Of a stretch of DNA of 64,000 nt, positions 24,296 through 32,628 are shown in pieces. The DNA is taken from assembly GCF_030866825.1 (NCBI RefSeq), contig NZ_CP133020.1, positions 3,782,001 to 3,846,000 on the forward strand, written 5' to 3'. Position 1 is the stretch's first letter; the number at the start of each line of letters is the position of its first letter. Both the position numbers and the translations under genes were made by a program. The notes under the pieces are model-generated. The model made no database searches, was not told the origin of the DNA, and saw only the letters and a list, made by a program, of their open reading frames with translations. This DNA is from Rathayibacter sp. SW19 (GTDB lineage: Bacteria; Actinomycetota; Actinomycetes; Actinomycetales; Microbacteriaceae).

Positions 24296-24763
24296 TTACG
24301 CGTTCTCGAGTTCGGCGATCACGATCTTCTTCTGGCTCATCATCACGGCGACCTGCTCGGGCCGACGCGTCAGCTCGCCCATGTTCTCCGGAATGATCTG
24401 CCAGCTGACGCCGAACCGATCCTTGCACCAGCCGCACTGCTCCGACTCGGGAACATGGGAAAGCGCAGCCCAATAGTGGTCGATCTCCGCCTGATCCGCA
24501 CAGGAGACGACGAACGAGATCGACTCGTTGAAGGTGAATAGGGGTCCACCGTCGAGGCAGACGAAGTCCACCCCGTTCAGGGTGAACTGGCCGTTGATCA
24601 CCTTGCCGGACATACCCGTGAAGTGTTCGTCGAGCGCCTCATCTGGGTACTCCACGACCCCGCCGACGCTCGAATTCGGGAACACGCTCACGTAGTACTC
24701 CATCGCTTCGCGCGCCTGATCGTTGAACCATAGGCACGGCTGGATGGGTGAAAGCTCGGCCAT
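24296..24763 (-). CDS. VOC superfamily protein, PhnB-like
   Basis: 155 residues of the glyoxalase/bleomycin-resistance/dioxygenase fold (PhnB-like, 3-demethylubiquinone methyltransferase-like group). Seen: PCLWFNDQAREAMEYYVSVF at the N-terminus, GQFTLNGVDFVCLDGGPLFTF, and CGWCKDRFGVSWQIIP near the C-terminus, all typical. The start is the ATG at 24763 because GAGGAGG lies 7-8 nt upstream; in-frame sequence further upstream runs through a tandem repeat. The substrate is unknown. It lies 3' of araA on the same strand, 167 bp away, but probably is not part of the arabinose operon. Confidence 0.88.
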   Translation of the reverse strand: MAELSPIQPCLWFNDQAREAMEYYVSVFPNSSVGGVVEYPDEALDEHFTGMSGKVINGQFTLNGVDFVCLDGGPLFTFNESISFVVSCADQAEIDHYWAALSHVPESEQCGWCKDRFGVSWQIIPENMGELTRRPEQVAVMMSQKKIVIAELENA

Positions 24764-24831
24764 GATTAGCCTCCTCGTTACGACCTCTGCTCCTGCTTGC
24801 TTCTGTGCAGTTGTAGCGCAGGTCAGTACCG

Positions 24832-24876
24832 GCCGCAACAGTCAGCGCCGCAACAGTCGGCGCCGCAACCGTCACG
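24832..24876. repeat. 15-bp tandem repeat between araA and the VOC gene
   Basis: Three units GCCGCAACAGTCAGC, GCCGCAACAGTCGGC and GCCGCAACCGTCACG lie 55 bp downstream of the araA stop codon, upstream of the VOC gene start. Confidence 0.8.
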
Positions 24877-24930
24877 CGGGCAAAAGCGCCGCCAGCAACC
24901 CCACACAGTGCAGACGAACCTCGAGCCGGC

Positions 24931-26448
24931 TCAGAACCCCTGCGCCAACCGCCAATACGCCTGATTCCAGCGCAGCTCTCTCTGGAACGCACGCAGCGTC
25001 GTCGTCTCATCGATCACCAATAGCTCGGTGCGGGCGATCTCGGCGAAGTCCTCGAACACCTCGAGCCCCACCGCGGTCGACATGACCGTGTGGTGCGCGC
25101 CACCCGCGCTCAGCCATGCCGCCGCGGATGTCTGGAAGTCCGGCCGCGGCTCCCAGACCGCACGACCGACCGGCAGCTTCGGCAACGGATGTGGCGGCTC
25201 GATCACATCCACAACGTTCGCCACGAGGCGGAACCGTTCGCGCATGTCCGACAGAGCGACGACGACCGCGGGGCCGGCATCCGCTGTGAAGACGAGGCGA
25301 ACCGGGTCGTCCTTGCCGCCGATGCCGAGCGGGTGGATCTCCAGCGTGGGCTTCGCGCTCGACAGCGTCGGGCACACTTCGAGCATGTGCGCACCGAGGA
25401 TCAGTTCGCCGCCGGGTGTCAGATCGTAGGTGTAGTCCTCCATCAGACTGGCACCGCCCGGCAGCCCAGCGCCCATCACCTTCGCCGCGCGCACGAGCAC
25501 CGCGGTCTTCCAGTCGCCTTCCGCACCGAAGCCGTAGCCATCGGCCATCAGCCGCTGCACGGCGAGGCCTGGCAGCTGCTTGAGTGCACCCAGGTCCTCG
25601 AAACTCGTGGTGAACGCGCCGAACCCGCCCGCCCCGAGGAACGAGCGCAGCCCCAACTCGATCGCGGCACCGTCGCGCAGCGACTGGTGGCGGTCGCCGC
25701 GGCGTCGCAGCTCCGGAACAACGTCGTAGAGATCTTCATACTCGGCCACGAGCGCGTCGATCGAGGCGTCGGATGCTGCGCCAACGGCATCCGCAAGTTC
25801 GTTCACGCCCCAGGTGTTCACCTGCACGCCGAAGCGCAGTTCGGCCTCGGTCTTGTCGCCCTCCGTCACGGCGACGTAGCGCATGTTGTCGCCGAAACGG
25901 GCGAGCTTCAGCTCGTGCGTGGCAGCCCAGCCGGCTGCGGCGCGCATCCAGGTGCCGATCTTCGCAGCGACCGCCGGATCGTTGACGTGGCCAACCACCG
26001 TCTTCCGCGCCACCCCGAGCCGAGACTGGATGTACCCGAACTCCCGGTCGCCGTGGGCGGCCTGGTTGAGGTTCATGAAGTCCATGTCGATCTCGGCCCA
26101 CGGCAGCGCGACGTTGGCTTGCGTGTGAAGGTGCAGCAGAGGCTTGCGCAGGGCGTCGAGGCCGGCGATCCACATCTTGGCCGGGCTGAACGTGTGCATC
26201 CACGCGATCAGGCCGATCACGTTGTCTGCGGCGTTGGCCTCGAGCGCAGCGCGTCGGATCGCATCCGAATCGGTCAGCACCGGCTTCCAGACGACCCGCA
26301 CCGGCACAGCGGATGCCGCCCCCAGCGCCCCCGCAATCTCCTGCGACTGCTGCGCCACCTGGCGGAGCGTCTCCTCGCCGTACAGCCCTTGGCTGCCGGT
26401 GAGGAACCAGACCTCATAGTGGTCGAGAGTGGTGCTGAGCGTGGTCAT
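24931..26448 (-). CDS. araA: L-arabinose isomerase
   Basis: 505 residues, the normal length. It converts L-arabinose to L-ribulose. Seen: E310 in FGAEGDWK, E337 in LMEDYTYDL and H354 in LGAHMLEVCP, with the E-to-H spacing of 17 residues as in E. coli AraA (E333, H350), plus the later GGAHHTV histidine. The N-terminal FLTGSQGLYGEETL is typical. The start is the ATG at 26448 with GGAAGGA upstream. It is the last gene of the araB-araD-araA order; a 96-bp gap to araD contains the dispersed repeat. Confidence 0.98.
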   Translation of the reverse strand: MTTLSTTLDHYEVWFLTGSQGLYGEETLRQVAQQSQEIAGALGAASAVPVRVVWKPVLTDSDAIRRAALEANAADNVIGLIAWMHTFSPAKMWIAGLDALRKPLLHLHTQANVALPWAEIDMDFMNLNQAAHGDREFGYIQSRLGVARKTVVGHVNDPAVAAKIGTWMRAAAGWAATHELKLARFGDNMRYVAVTEGDKTEAELRFGVQVNTWGVNELADAVGAASDASIDALVAEYEDLYDVVPELRRRGDRHQSLRDGAAIELGLRSFLGAGGFGAFTTSFEDLGALKQLPGLAVQRLMADGYGFGAEGDWKTAVLVRAAKVMGAGLPGGASLMEDYTYDLTPGGELILGAHMLEVCPTLSSAKPTLEIHPLGIGGKDDPVRLVFTADAGPAVVVALSDMRERFRLVANVVDVIEPPHPLPKLPVGRAVWEPRPDFQTSAAAWLSAGGAHHTVMSTAVGLEVFEDFAEIARTELLVIDETTTLRAFQRELRWNQAYWRLAQGF

Positions 26449-26469
26449 GTGATTCCTTCCAGTAGCCGA

Positions 26470-26556
26470 TGGTCGAGTCGCGAGGAACGAGCGTATCGAG
26501 ACCAACAGACCTGGTCACCGGGTCTCGATACGGCCGCGAGCGGCCTACTCGACCAG
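26470..26556. repeat. Dispersed repeat pair that supplies the araD stop codon
   Basis: A direct unit (26470-26503, TGGTCGAGTCGCGAGGAACG...TATCGAGACC) and an inverted unit (26521-26556, GGTCTCGATACGGCCGCGAG...CTCGACCAGC) face each other. The inverted unit covers the last three codons (Leu-Val-Glu) and the TAG of araD. Confidence 0.9.
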
Positions 26557-27252
26557 CGGGGAGTGCTGCCCGTAGACGTTCTGATAGCGGTTGTACAGGG
26601 AGTCGATCGCATCCTGCGGGATCGGCAGCAACTCGCCGCCGGCTCGGGCGACGTGCACGGTGCGGGCGACGTCCTCGACCATGACCGCGGCCTTGACTGC
26701 GTCGCGCGCGTCCGTGCCGATCGTGAACGGTCCGTGGTTCTGCATCAGCACAGCTCGACTGCGATGCCCGGTCAGCGTTGCGACGATGCCACGACCGATC
26801 GAGTCGTCGCCGATGATCGCGAACGGGCCGACCGGAATCGGCCCGCCGAATTCATCCGCCATCGCCGTCAACACGCACGGAATCTCTTCACCGCGCGCTG
26901 CCCACGCGGTTGCATAGGTCGAATGCGTGTGCACGACACCGCCGACCTCCGGCATATGCCGATAGACGTATGCGTGTGCGGCTGTGTCGCTCGAAGGCGA
27001 CCGTTCGGCACCCGCGGTGCCGGGAACGACCGCGCCGTCGAGGGTGCACAGGATCATGTTCTGCGGCGTCAAATCGGCGTAGTCCACCCCGCTTGGCTTG
27101 ATCACGAACAGGTCGGCGCCGGGCACCCGGCCGGACACATTGCCACCCGTCCAGACCACAAGGCCGTTGCGCACAAGCTCGCCGTGCAGGAGTGCGACCT
27201 CGGAGCGCACCCGCGCGATCGCGACTTCGATCTCCGGCTCGAACTCGCTCAT
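26545..27252 (-). CDS. araD: L-ribulose-5-phosphate 4-epimerase
   Basis: 235 residues of the class II aldolase/epimerase family. It converts L-ribulose 5-phosphate to D-xylulose 5-phosphate. Seen: WTGGNVSGR phosphate-binding segment, SSDTAAHAYVYRHMPE, zinc histidines H108 and H110 in VVHTHSTYATAWA, and the later LMQNHGPFTIG histidine. The ATG overlaps the araB stop by 4 nt. The last codons LVE and the TAG stop lie inside a dispersed repeat unit, so the original C-terminus may have been replaced. Confidence 0.97.
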   Translation of the reverse strand: MSEFEPEIEVAIARVRSEVALLHGELVRNGLVVWTGGNVSGRVPGADLFVIKPSGVDYADLTPQNMILCTLDGAVVPGTAGAERSPSSDTAAHAYVYRHMPEVGGVVHTHSTYATAWAARGEEIPCVLTAMADEFGGPIPVGPFAIIGDDSIGRGIVATLTGHRSRAVLMQNHGPFTIGTDARDAVKAAVMVEDVARTVHVARAGGELLPIPQDAIDSLYNRYQNVYGQHSPLVE

Positions 27253-29057
27253 ACCTCCACCTCGAATGCTGTCTGCTCCGCCATGTCGAACGTCGTGTCG
27301 AACGCCGCGTAGACCGCCGTCGTGCCGGCGACCTCGCCCGCACCCTCGCGTTTGAGTGCTCGCAGTCGGTGCATCACGTCGTTGGCTCCGCGCCCGAAGT
27401 AGTCGTGGATGAGCGTGTATTCCGCGTACAGCCGGTCGTACGCGGCGGCAGCCGCGTCATCCGGCGTGTACACACTGCGGTTCAGCTTGCCCATGGCCGC
27501 GCCTGCGGCCCGCACATCCGGGTACGCGCCGGCTGCGACTGCTGCGTGGATGGCCGAGCCGAGCGCGGGGCCTTGGTCGCTGGCGATCGTGGAAATGGGC
27601 ATCCGCAAAATGTCGGAGTAGGTCTGCATCAGGAACGCGTTCTTGAGCAAACCACCGGCCACAACGAACTCCGTGACCGGCACACCGGATGCGTTGAACG
27701 TCTCGACGATTTTCCGCGTTCCGAAGGCGGTCGCCTCGAACAGCGCCCGGTAGATCTCCTCAGCGCGCGTGGTCAAGGTTGTGCCGAGCACGACGCCGGA
27801 GAGCTCGTGGTCGACCAGCACGGATCGGTTGCCCGACTGCCAATCGAGGGCGACCAGGCCGTGCGCGCCGACCCGCTGGTCTTTGATCAGGTCCGTGAGC
27901 TGCTCATGGATGCTCTGTCCGGCCTTCGCAGCGGCCTCATAGTAGCGAGCCGGAACCTGGTTCTTCACATACCACGCGAAGATGTCGCCGACTCCGGACT
28001 GCCCCGCTTCGTAACCCCACAGCCCGGACACGATGCCGCCGTCGACGGCACCGCACATACCGGGGACCTCTGCGAGATGGTCGCCGTTCATCACGTGGCA
28101 CGTGCTAGTACCCATGATCGCGACCATCTGGCCGGGTTCGACCGCCTGGGCTGCGGGCGCCGTCACGTGCGCGTCGACATTGCCGACTGCAACGGCGATG
28201 CCCTCGGGCAGACCGGTCCACGCTGCGGCTTCAGCGGTCAGAGTGCCGGCCGCAGCGCCCAGCTGTCCGATCTCGTGCGCGACCTTATCGTCCGCGAATC
28301 CGGCGAAAGCCGGATTGAGTGCGGCAAGGAAGTCCCGGCTCGGATACACGCCGTCTTGCAGGATGCCCTTGTAACCGGCTGTGCACGCGTTGCGCACGTA
28401 GCGCCCGGTGAGTTGCCAGACGATCCAGTCCGCGGCTTCGACCCAGTGGTCCATCCGGTCGTACAGTTCCGGATCTTCTTCGAGCAGCTGCAGGCCCTTT
28501 GCGAATTCCCACTCACTGGAGATCAGCCCGCCGTAGCGCGGCAACCAGCTCTCGCGGCGCGCTGCCGCGAGCGCGTTGATCCGATCGGCATGCGGCTGCG
28601 CGGCGTGATGCTTCCACAGCTTGACGTAGGCGTGCGGGCGATCGGCGTATTCGCGCAGTTCGTTCAGCGGTGTGCCGTCGGCACACACGGGCAGCACGGT
28701 GCACGCGGTGAAGTCGGTGCCGATGCCGATGACCAGACTCGGATCGATGCCTGCCGCCGCGACGGCCGCCGGCACCGCATCCTTCAGCACGTCGACATAG
28801 TCGCTTGGCACCTGAAGTGCCCAGTCCGGCGGGAGCACGGCCCCGGTCGATGCAAGAACCGTGTCCATGACCCCGTGCGAATAGTCGAGCACGGCGGTGC
28901 CGAGCTCTGCGCCATCGGAGACTCGGACGACGACGGCACGACCCGACAGCGTGCCGTAGTCGACACCGATCACGTAGCGTTCACGCTCGCCCCCGCTCGC
29001 GCGGACGGCACCCAGCTCGGTGGCAACGGGATCGAGAACACGGTCGGATGTACTCAC
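27249..29057 (-). CDS. araB: Ribulokinase
   Basis: 602 residues, FGGY kinase family, longer than XylB as usual for AraB. It phosphorylates L-ribulose. Seen: the phosphate-loop segment YVIGVDYGTLSGRAVVV, GTDFTACTVLPV, YVRNACTAGYKG, catalytic Asp in VGNVDAHVTAP, IMGTSTCHVM and the C-terminal VAGGLLKNAFLMQ. The start is GTG at 29057 with AAAGGAAG upstream. It is the first gene of the araBDA operon, 167 bp after the ABC ATPase gene. The leader carries two inverted repeats (29096 and 29126), so the operon probably has its own regulated promoter. Confidence 0.97.
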   Translation of the reverse strand: MSTSDRVLDPVATELGAVRASGGERERYVIGVDYGTLSGRAVVVRVSDGAELGTAVLDYSHGVMDTVLASTGAVLPPDWALQVPSDYVDVLKDAVPAAVAAAGIDPSLVIGIGTDFTACTVLPVCADGTPLNELREYADRPHAYVKLWKHHAAQPHADRINALAAARRESWLPRYGGLISSEWEFAKGLQLLEEDPELYDRMDHWVEAADWIVWQLTGRYVRNACTAGYKGILQDGVYPSRDFLAALNPAFAGFADDKVAHEIGQLGAAAGTLTAEAAAWTGLPEGIAVAVGNVDAHVTAPAAQAVEPGQMVAIMGTSTCHVMNGDHLAEVPGMCGAVDGGIVSGLWGYEAGQSGVGDIFAWYVKNQVPARYYEAAAKAGQSIHEQLTDLIKDQRVGAHGLVALDWQSGNRSVLVDHELSGVVLGTTLTTRAEEIYRALFEATAFGTRKIVETFNASGVPVTEFVVAGGLLKNAFLMQTYSDILRMPISTIASDQGPALGSAIHAAVAAGAYPDVRAAGAAMGKLNRSVYTPDDAAAAAYDRLYAEYTLIHDYFGRGANDVMHRLRALKREGAGEVAGTTAVYAAFDTTFDMAEQTAFEVEV

Positions 29058-29095
29058 GGCAGCTTCCTTTATCGTATGTGCACCAACGGCCAGAA

Positions 29096-29111
29096 ATGTG
29101 ATCGGTCACAT
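29096..29111. promoter_or_regulatory. Arabinose-regulon operator candidate upstream of araB
   Basis: ATGTGATCGGTCACAT (AATGTGA/TCACATT arms around TCGG) lies about 40 bp before the araB start. It shares ATGTGA-N-CG-N-T-N-ACA with the site at 32526 before the ABC transporter operon. Confidence 0.65.
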
Positions 29112-29125
29112 TGCTGTCCAATCCT

Positions 29126-29153
29126 ACTTGACTCGGTGCCATTGCCGTCAAGT
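29126..29153. promoter_or_regulatory. Second inverted repeat in the araB leader
   Basis: ACTTGAC and GTCAAGT arms are separated by 14 bp, just upstream of the first site. On the araB strand one arm reads TTGACG and could be a -35 box. The role is unproven. Confidence 0.4.
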
Positions 29154-29224
29154 CGCCGTGGTCGACGCCGCCCGAAAGGGCAGCGATCGCACCTGAAACC
29201 TGTGCATAGTCCGCGTAGCGACGC

Positions 29225-30016
29225 CTACGTGCCGTATTGCAGCTGCTGACGGTAAGAAGTGATCATGAACTCGGTCAATTCATTCAACGACGTGTCTTCG
29301 ACGCGTTTGTCGAGCGTCACGCGCCCCTGCTCGATCACGTTGATTCGGTCACACAGCTCGAAGATATGGGTGTAGTTGTGATCGACGACCAGCATCGCGA
29401 CACCGCGCGACTTGGCCAGGTTTTTGACAAGCTCGATGATCAACGACGCCTCGCGAGCGCCCATCGCAGCAAGCGGCTCGTCCAGCAGCAGAACTTTCAC
29501 ACCCGGCTGCCGGGTTGCGCGCGCCACCGCGATCGCCTGCCTCTGCCCACCGGAAAGCTTCTCGACGGGCACATCCACCGACGGGATATGGACCTGGATG
29601 TCATATAGATACTGGCGGGCTTCTTCTTTCATGCGTCGATTGTTCAGGAACCGGAATGGGCCGCCGACCGTCGCCTCCCGGTTGAGGAACAAATTGTGAT
29701 ACACGGAAAGCTCATCGACGAGGGCGAGGTCTTGGAACACCGTCTCGATGCCATGTTTGCGAGCGTCTTCGACCGACCGGAAGTCGACTGGCTCGCCCTC
29801 GACGAATACTTGGCCGCTGTCGGGGCGATAGTAACCGGTGATAATTTTCACGAGTGTCGATTTGCCGGCTCCGTTCGACCCTACGAGCCCCAGCACCTCA
29901 CCGGGCGCCAGATGAAGGCTCACCCCCTCCAGTGCCGTGACCGGCCCGAAGCTCTTGGCGACCTCCTCGGTGCGCAGGATGTCGGTCACACCGTTGCTAC
30001 GTTCTGCTTGTTCCAT
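29225..30016 (-). CDS. Sugar ABC transporter ATPase, single-domain CUT2 type
   Basis: 263 residues. Walker A GSNGAGKST, Q-loop TVFQDLALVDELSVYHNLFL, signature LSGGQRQAIAVARA, Walker B VLLLDEPLAAMG and the switch histidine in LVVDHNYTHIF. It is one ATPase domain, whereas many CUT2 systems (RbsA, AraG, XylG) have a fused pair; it resembles FrcA-type single-domain proteins. It energises import with the permease encoded 66 bp upstream. GAAGGAGA precedes the ATG. Lying just before araBDA on the same strand, it most likely serves L-arabinose uptake. Confidence 0.94.
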   Translation of the reverse strand: MEQAERSNGVTDILRTEEVAKSFGPVTALEGVSLHLAPGEVLGLVGSNGAGKSTLVKIITGYYRPDSGQVFVEGEPVDFRSVEDARKHGIETVFQDLALVDELSVYHNLFLNREATVGGPFRFLNNRRMKEEARQYLYDIQVHIPSVDVPVEKLSGGQRQAIAVARATRQPGVKVLLLDEPLAAMGAREASLIIELVKNLAKSRGVAMLVVDHNYTHIFELCDRINVIEQGRVTLDKRVEDTSLNELTEFMITSYRQQLQYGT

Positions 30017-30082
30017 TGCGTCTCCTTCGACCTCGGCGTGCGGCCTGGATCACGGCCCCTCGATCTTCTGCTGGAATTCCAT

Positions 30083-31201
30083 TCATTGAGCCGGCGGCGA
30101 GCTTGTGCCGGGCGGACCCGAGCCGACCAGTGACGCGCCAGCGCCGCTATCCTGCCCTCCGGAGGGCGCCCTCGCGGGCACGGGCTTATCATGCGAGCGG
30201 ATGCGATCCATCTGGATGTTCAGGACCATTGCGGCCAGGATCGCCAGCCCCAGGACCAACTGATACGCGAACGCATTGACGCCCATGATGTTGAACCCGT
30301 CTTGCAGCACACCCAAGACGATCGCACCGATTCCGGCCCCGATCATCGTGCCGCGTCCACCCGTCAGCGCCGTTCCACCGACGACAGCGGCTGCAACTCC
30401 ATAGAACATCAGGGTCAGCCCATCGGTGCCGGGGTTCAGACTGCCGATCCGGTAGCCGTCTAACAGTCCGAGGAACCCACCGAGCAAGGCACAGATCGCG
30501 AAGCAGGCCACCTTGACCGCACCGACCCGGATTCCGGCCTCGCCCGCCGCTGTTTGGTTGCCGCCGACAGCGACATTATGTAGCCCGAATGTCGTGTGTT
30601 TGAACACGATATGGAGCACCACGCCGATGCCCAGCGCCCACAGTATCGACGAGTACTCCCAACCGCCGAGGACTTGTGTGATGGCCCCCTCCCCAGCCGG
30701 ATTGATCTGGATGCCATTCGATCCCAGGAGCACAATGCCCTCGAGGGCGAACACCATGCCCAGCGTCGTGATGAACGACGGAACCTTCAACAACACGGTG
30801 ATCAAGCCGTTGAGACAGCCGATAGCGATCGAGATGAGCAACGTCACGATGATGGCGACGACAACGGGAAGGCCCAGGCTGTTCAGGTAAACGACCAGAA
30901 ACGGCGCAAGCACATACACCCCGCCGACCGACAGGTCGATCTCACCGAGGGTGAGCACCGGGACCTCCGCGACGGCGACCAGCAGGATGGGCGCGACATA
31001 GCTTGACACGGTCGACACATTGGACATCGTGCCGAAGGAGGTCGTCGCCACGCTGAAGAAGACGATCAGCGCGATCCCGATGAGGGCGATCACCGACTCC
31101 TGAGCTCGGAAAACCCGACGCCATCGGAAGCCGCCGCGAGGCGGCGCCGGTGCCGGGCGGCGCGTACCGCCCGGCACAGCAGGGGACACGGACGAACTCA
31201 T
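30083..31201 (-). CDS. Sugar ABC transporter permease, CUT2 (RbsC/XylH type)
   Basis: 372 residues with about nine or ten membrane helices. Family landmarks: AEVPVLTLGEIDLSVGGVYVL after the third helix, VPSFITTLGMVFALEGIVLL, and AAAVVGGTALTGGRGTMIGA with the cytoplasmic Gly-rich loop, all typical of branched-chain/ribose-type permeases. The cytoplasmic C-terminal tail is long and Pro/Gly/Ser-rich (PARAPSGGQDSGAG...). The ATG lies 2 nt after the stop of the binding-protein gene, so translation is coupled. It imports a monosaccharide, probably L-arabinose. Confidence 0.94.
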   Translation of the reverse strand: MSSSVSPAVPGGTRRPAPAPPRGGFRWRRVFRAQESVIALIGIALIVFFSVATTSFGTMSNVSTVSSYVAPILLVAVAEVPVLTLGEIDLSVGGVYVLAPFLVVYLNSLGLPVVVAIIVTLLISIAIGCLNGLITVLLKVPSFITTLGMVFALEGIVLLGSNGIQINPAGEGAITQVLGGWEYSSILWALGIGVVLHIVFKHTTFGLHNVAVGGNQTAAGEAGIRVGAVKVACFAICALLGGFLGLLDGYRIGSLNPGTDGLTLMFYGVAAAVVGGTALTGGRGTMIGAGIGAIVLGVLQDGFNIMGVNAFAYQLVLGLAILAAMVLNIQMDRIRSHDKPVPARAPSGGQDSGAGASLVGSGPPGTSSPPAQ

Positions 31202-31203
31202 TG

Positions 31204-32319
31204 TCAGCTCTGGATCGACGTCGGCGAGGGCAGTGTTTGTGCCTTGCTGGAGGAGCCTTCGAAGCGATTGTTGGTCTTCGTGTATGGCGCGACGTTGCTC
31301 TCGGTCACGAACTTGAGGCCCGTATTCGTGTTGACGGGCGCCATCAGGCCACCCGAAACATTGAACAGGAACAATTGGAGAATTGGCAGGAAACCCTGAA
31401 TATAGGCTTGCTGATCGATAGTGAAATCGAGCTTCCCGCTTTTCACCTGTTGCAGCGTCGGGGTGCCGACATCCCAGCCCGAGCCTTTGACCCCGGTCGA
31501 GGCGAACTTCGCGACCGTCTGGGCGACCGCGATCCCGCTGCCGGAGTCGACCGCGTAGAGAAACTTCGCCGACTGATGCCCCTGGAACCAGGCTTCAACC
31601 GCCGACAACTCGGCACCTTCGGCTGCACCCGTCGCAACCTGCACATAGTTGATACCGGCGGGTTCCAGAACGCTCTTCGCGCCGTCAGCGCGCGGCTGGA
31701 TATTGCCGGTACCGGGCGTGGCAATCATGCACGCCACGGTGTCCCCGGACTTCACTTGCTTCAGGATGCGCTGGCCGGCAGCGACACCTGCGGCGTTGTT
31801 ATCTTGCCCGATGTACGACATCACGGGAGTGTCACTGCCCACGGGCGGATTTGCGTTATAGGCGACCACCGGAATCCCCGCGGCCAACGCCTTTTCGGTC
31901 GGTGAGGTGAAAGCGCTCGGGTCGATCACGGGCACACCGATGCCGTCGGACTTCGAGGTGATCGCACTGTTCATGGCGTTGACCATTTCGGACACGATCG
32001 AGTTCGCAGATCCGGTCCAGTTGTAGCTGCACCCCAGCAGTGCGCACGCATCTTCCGCACCGAACCGTGTCGGAGTGAAGAAGGAGTTCGTCGTCACGTG
32101 GTTGACGAGAGTGAAGTTGTACTTCTTGTGACCGGGATACGTTCCGCCGCCAGCCGAGGTCGTTGCATTTGCGCTGGTCGTGCCGGTGCATGCGTCGAGC
32201 AATGCGACCACAGCCGGCGCTCCGATGCCCATTACTCCAACATTGCGAAGGAGGCGCCGCCGCGACAAGGCTTTGCGTTCCGGAGCCACTTCCGTGTCGA
32301 ACTTGGTACTTTCAGACAT
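31204..32319 (-). CDS. Sugar ABC transporter substrate-binding lipoprotein, CUT2
   Basis: 371 residues. The N-terminus has a twin-arginine-like motif (LSRRRLLRNVGVMG) followed by a hydrophobic stretch and a lipobox (LLDAC), so it is probably exported by Tat and lipid-anchored. The mature part is a type 1 periplasmic-binding-protein fold of the ribose/arabinose group: DGIGVPVIDPSAFTSPTEKA, GIPVVAYNANPP, YIGQDNNAAGVAAGQRIL. GAGGAGG lies upstream of the ATG. It heads the transporter operon, with a regulatory site at 32526. The ligand is inferred to be L-arabinose from the araBDA genes downstream. Confidence 0.93.
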   Translation of the reverse strand: MSESTKFDTEVAPERKALSRRRLLRNVGVMGIGAPAVVALLDACTGTTSANATTSAGGGTYPGHKKYNFTLVNHVTTNSFFTPTRFGAEDACALLGCSYNWTGSANSIVSEMVNAMNSAITSKSDGIGVPVIDPSAFTSPTEKALAAGIPVVAYNANPPVGSDTPVMSYIGQDNNAAGVAAGQRILKQVKSGDTVACMIATPGTGNIQPRADGAKSVLEPAGINYVQVATGAAEGAELSAVEAWFQGHQSAKFLYAVDSGSGIAVAQTVAKFASTGVKGSGWDVGTPTLQQVKSGKLDFTIDQQAYIQGFLPILQLFLFNVSGGLMAPVNTNTGLKFVTESNVAPYTKTNNRFEGSSSKAQTLPSPTSIQS

Positions 32320-32525
32320 CTTTCCTCCTCGAGTGGATATCCCTATTTGTTGCTACTTCGCGGCCTTGCAGCCGATTACCCTCACGTCTGTCGAACTGTG
32401 CGGGCGAGATAAGCCAATGCCTGGGCGCGCAACCGAGTGGCCAGCGAGAACTTGTGTGCAATACCCATCGGCGTTGCACCTCCCATGCCGTAAATCCACG
32501 TCGGGCTCGTAGTCAGCCTGCTTCG

Positions 32526-32541
32526 ATGTGAACGATAACAC
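32526..32541. promoter_or_regulatory. Arabinose-regulon operator candidate upstream of the CUT2 operon
   Basis: ATGTGAACGATAACAC shares ATGTGA-N-CG-N-T-N-ACA with the palindrome at 29096. It lies in the 309-bp gap between the LacI gene and the binding-protein gene, about 207 bp from the latter. The rest of that gap (32320-32628) contains A+T-rich promoter-like sequence and no gene that I can support. Confidence 0.6.
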
Positions 32542-32628
32542 AACAACCAATCAATTACGATGGGAGACCGATTCACGTCATTTGAACGCACCGCCTCGCG
32601 CGCTCTGAACACGTGCACGCCGGGTGAG

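Noticed and set aside
24165..24473. Upstream extension of the LacI pseudogene to 24473
   Set aside because: The extra sequence is the dispersed repeat and noncoding DNA; similarity to LacI begins after the GTG at 24164.
29096..29111. Catabolite activator (CRP) site, because of TGTGA and TCACA arms
   Set aside because: The spacer is 4 bp rather than 6, and the match to the site at 32526 fits a local LacI regulator better.
25090..29249. Long plus-strand reading frames of about 685-740 codons opposite araA, araD and araB
   Set aside because: They lie opposite strongly recognised enzymes in high-GC DNA, where reverse frames stay open by codon bias. Their composition (Arg/His/Gly-rich) has no domain pattern.
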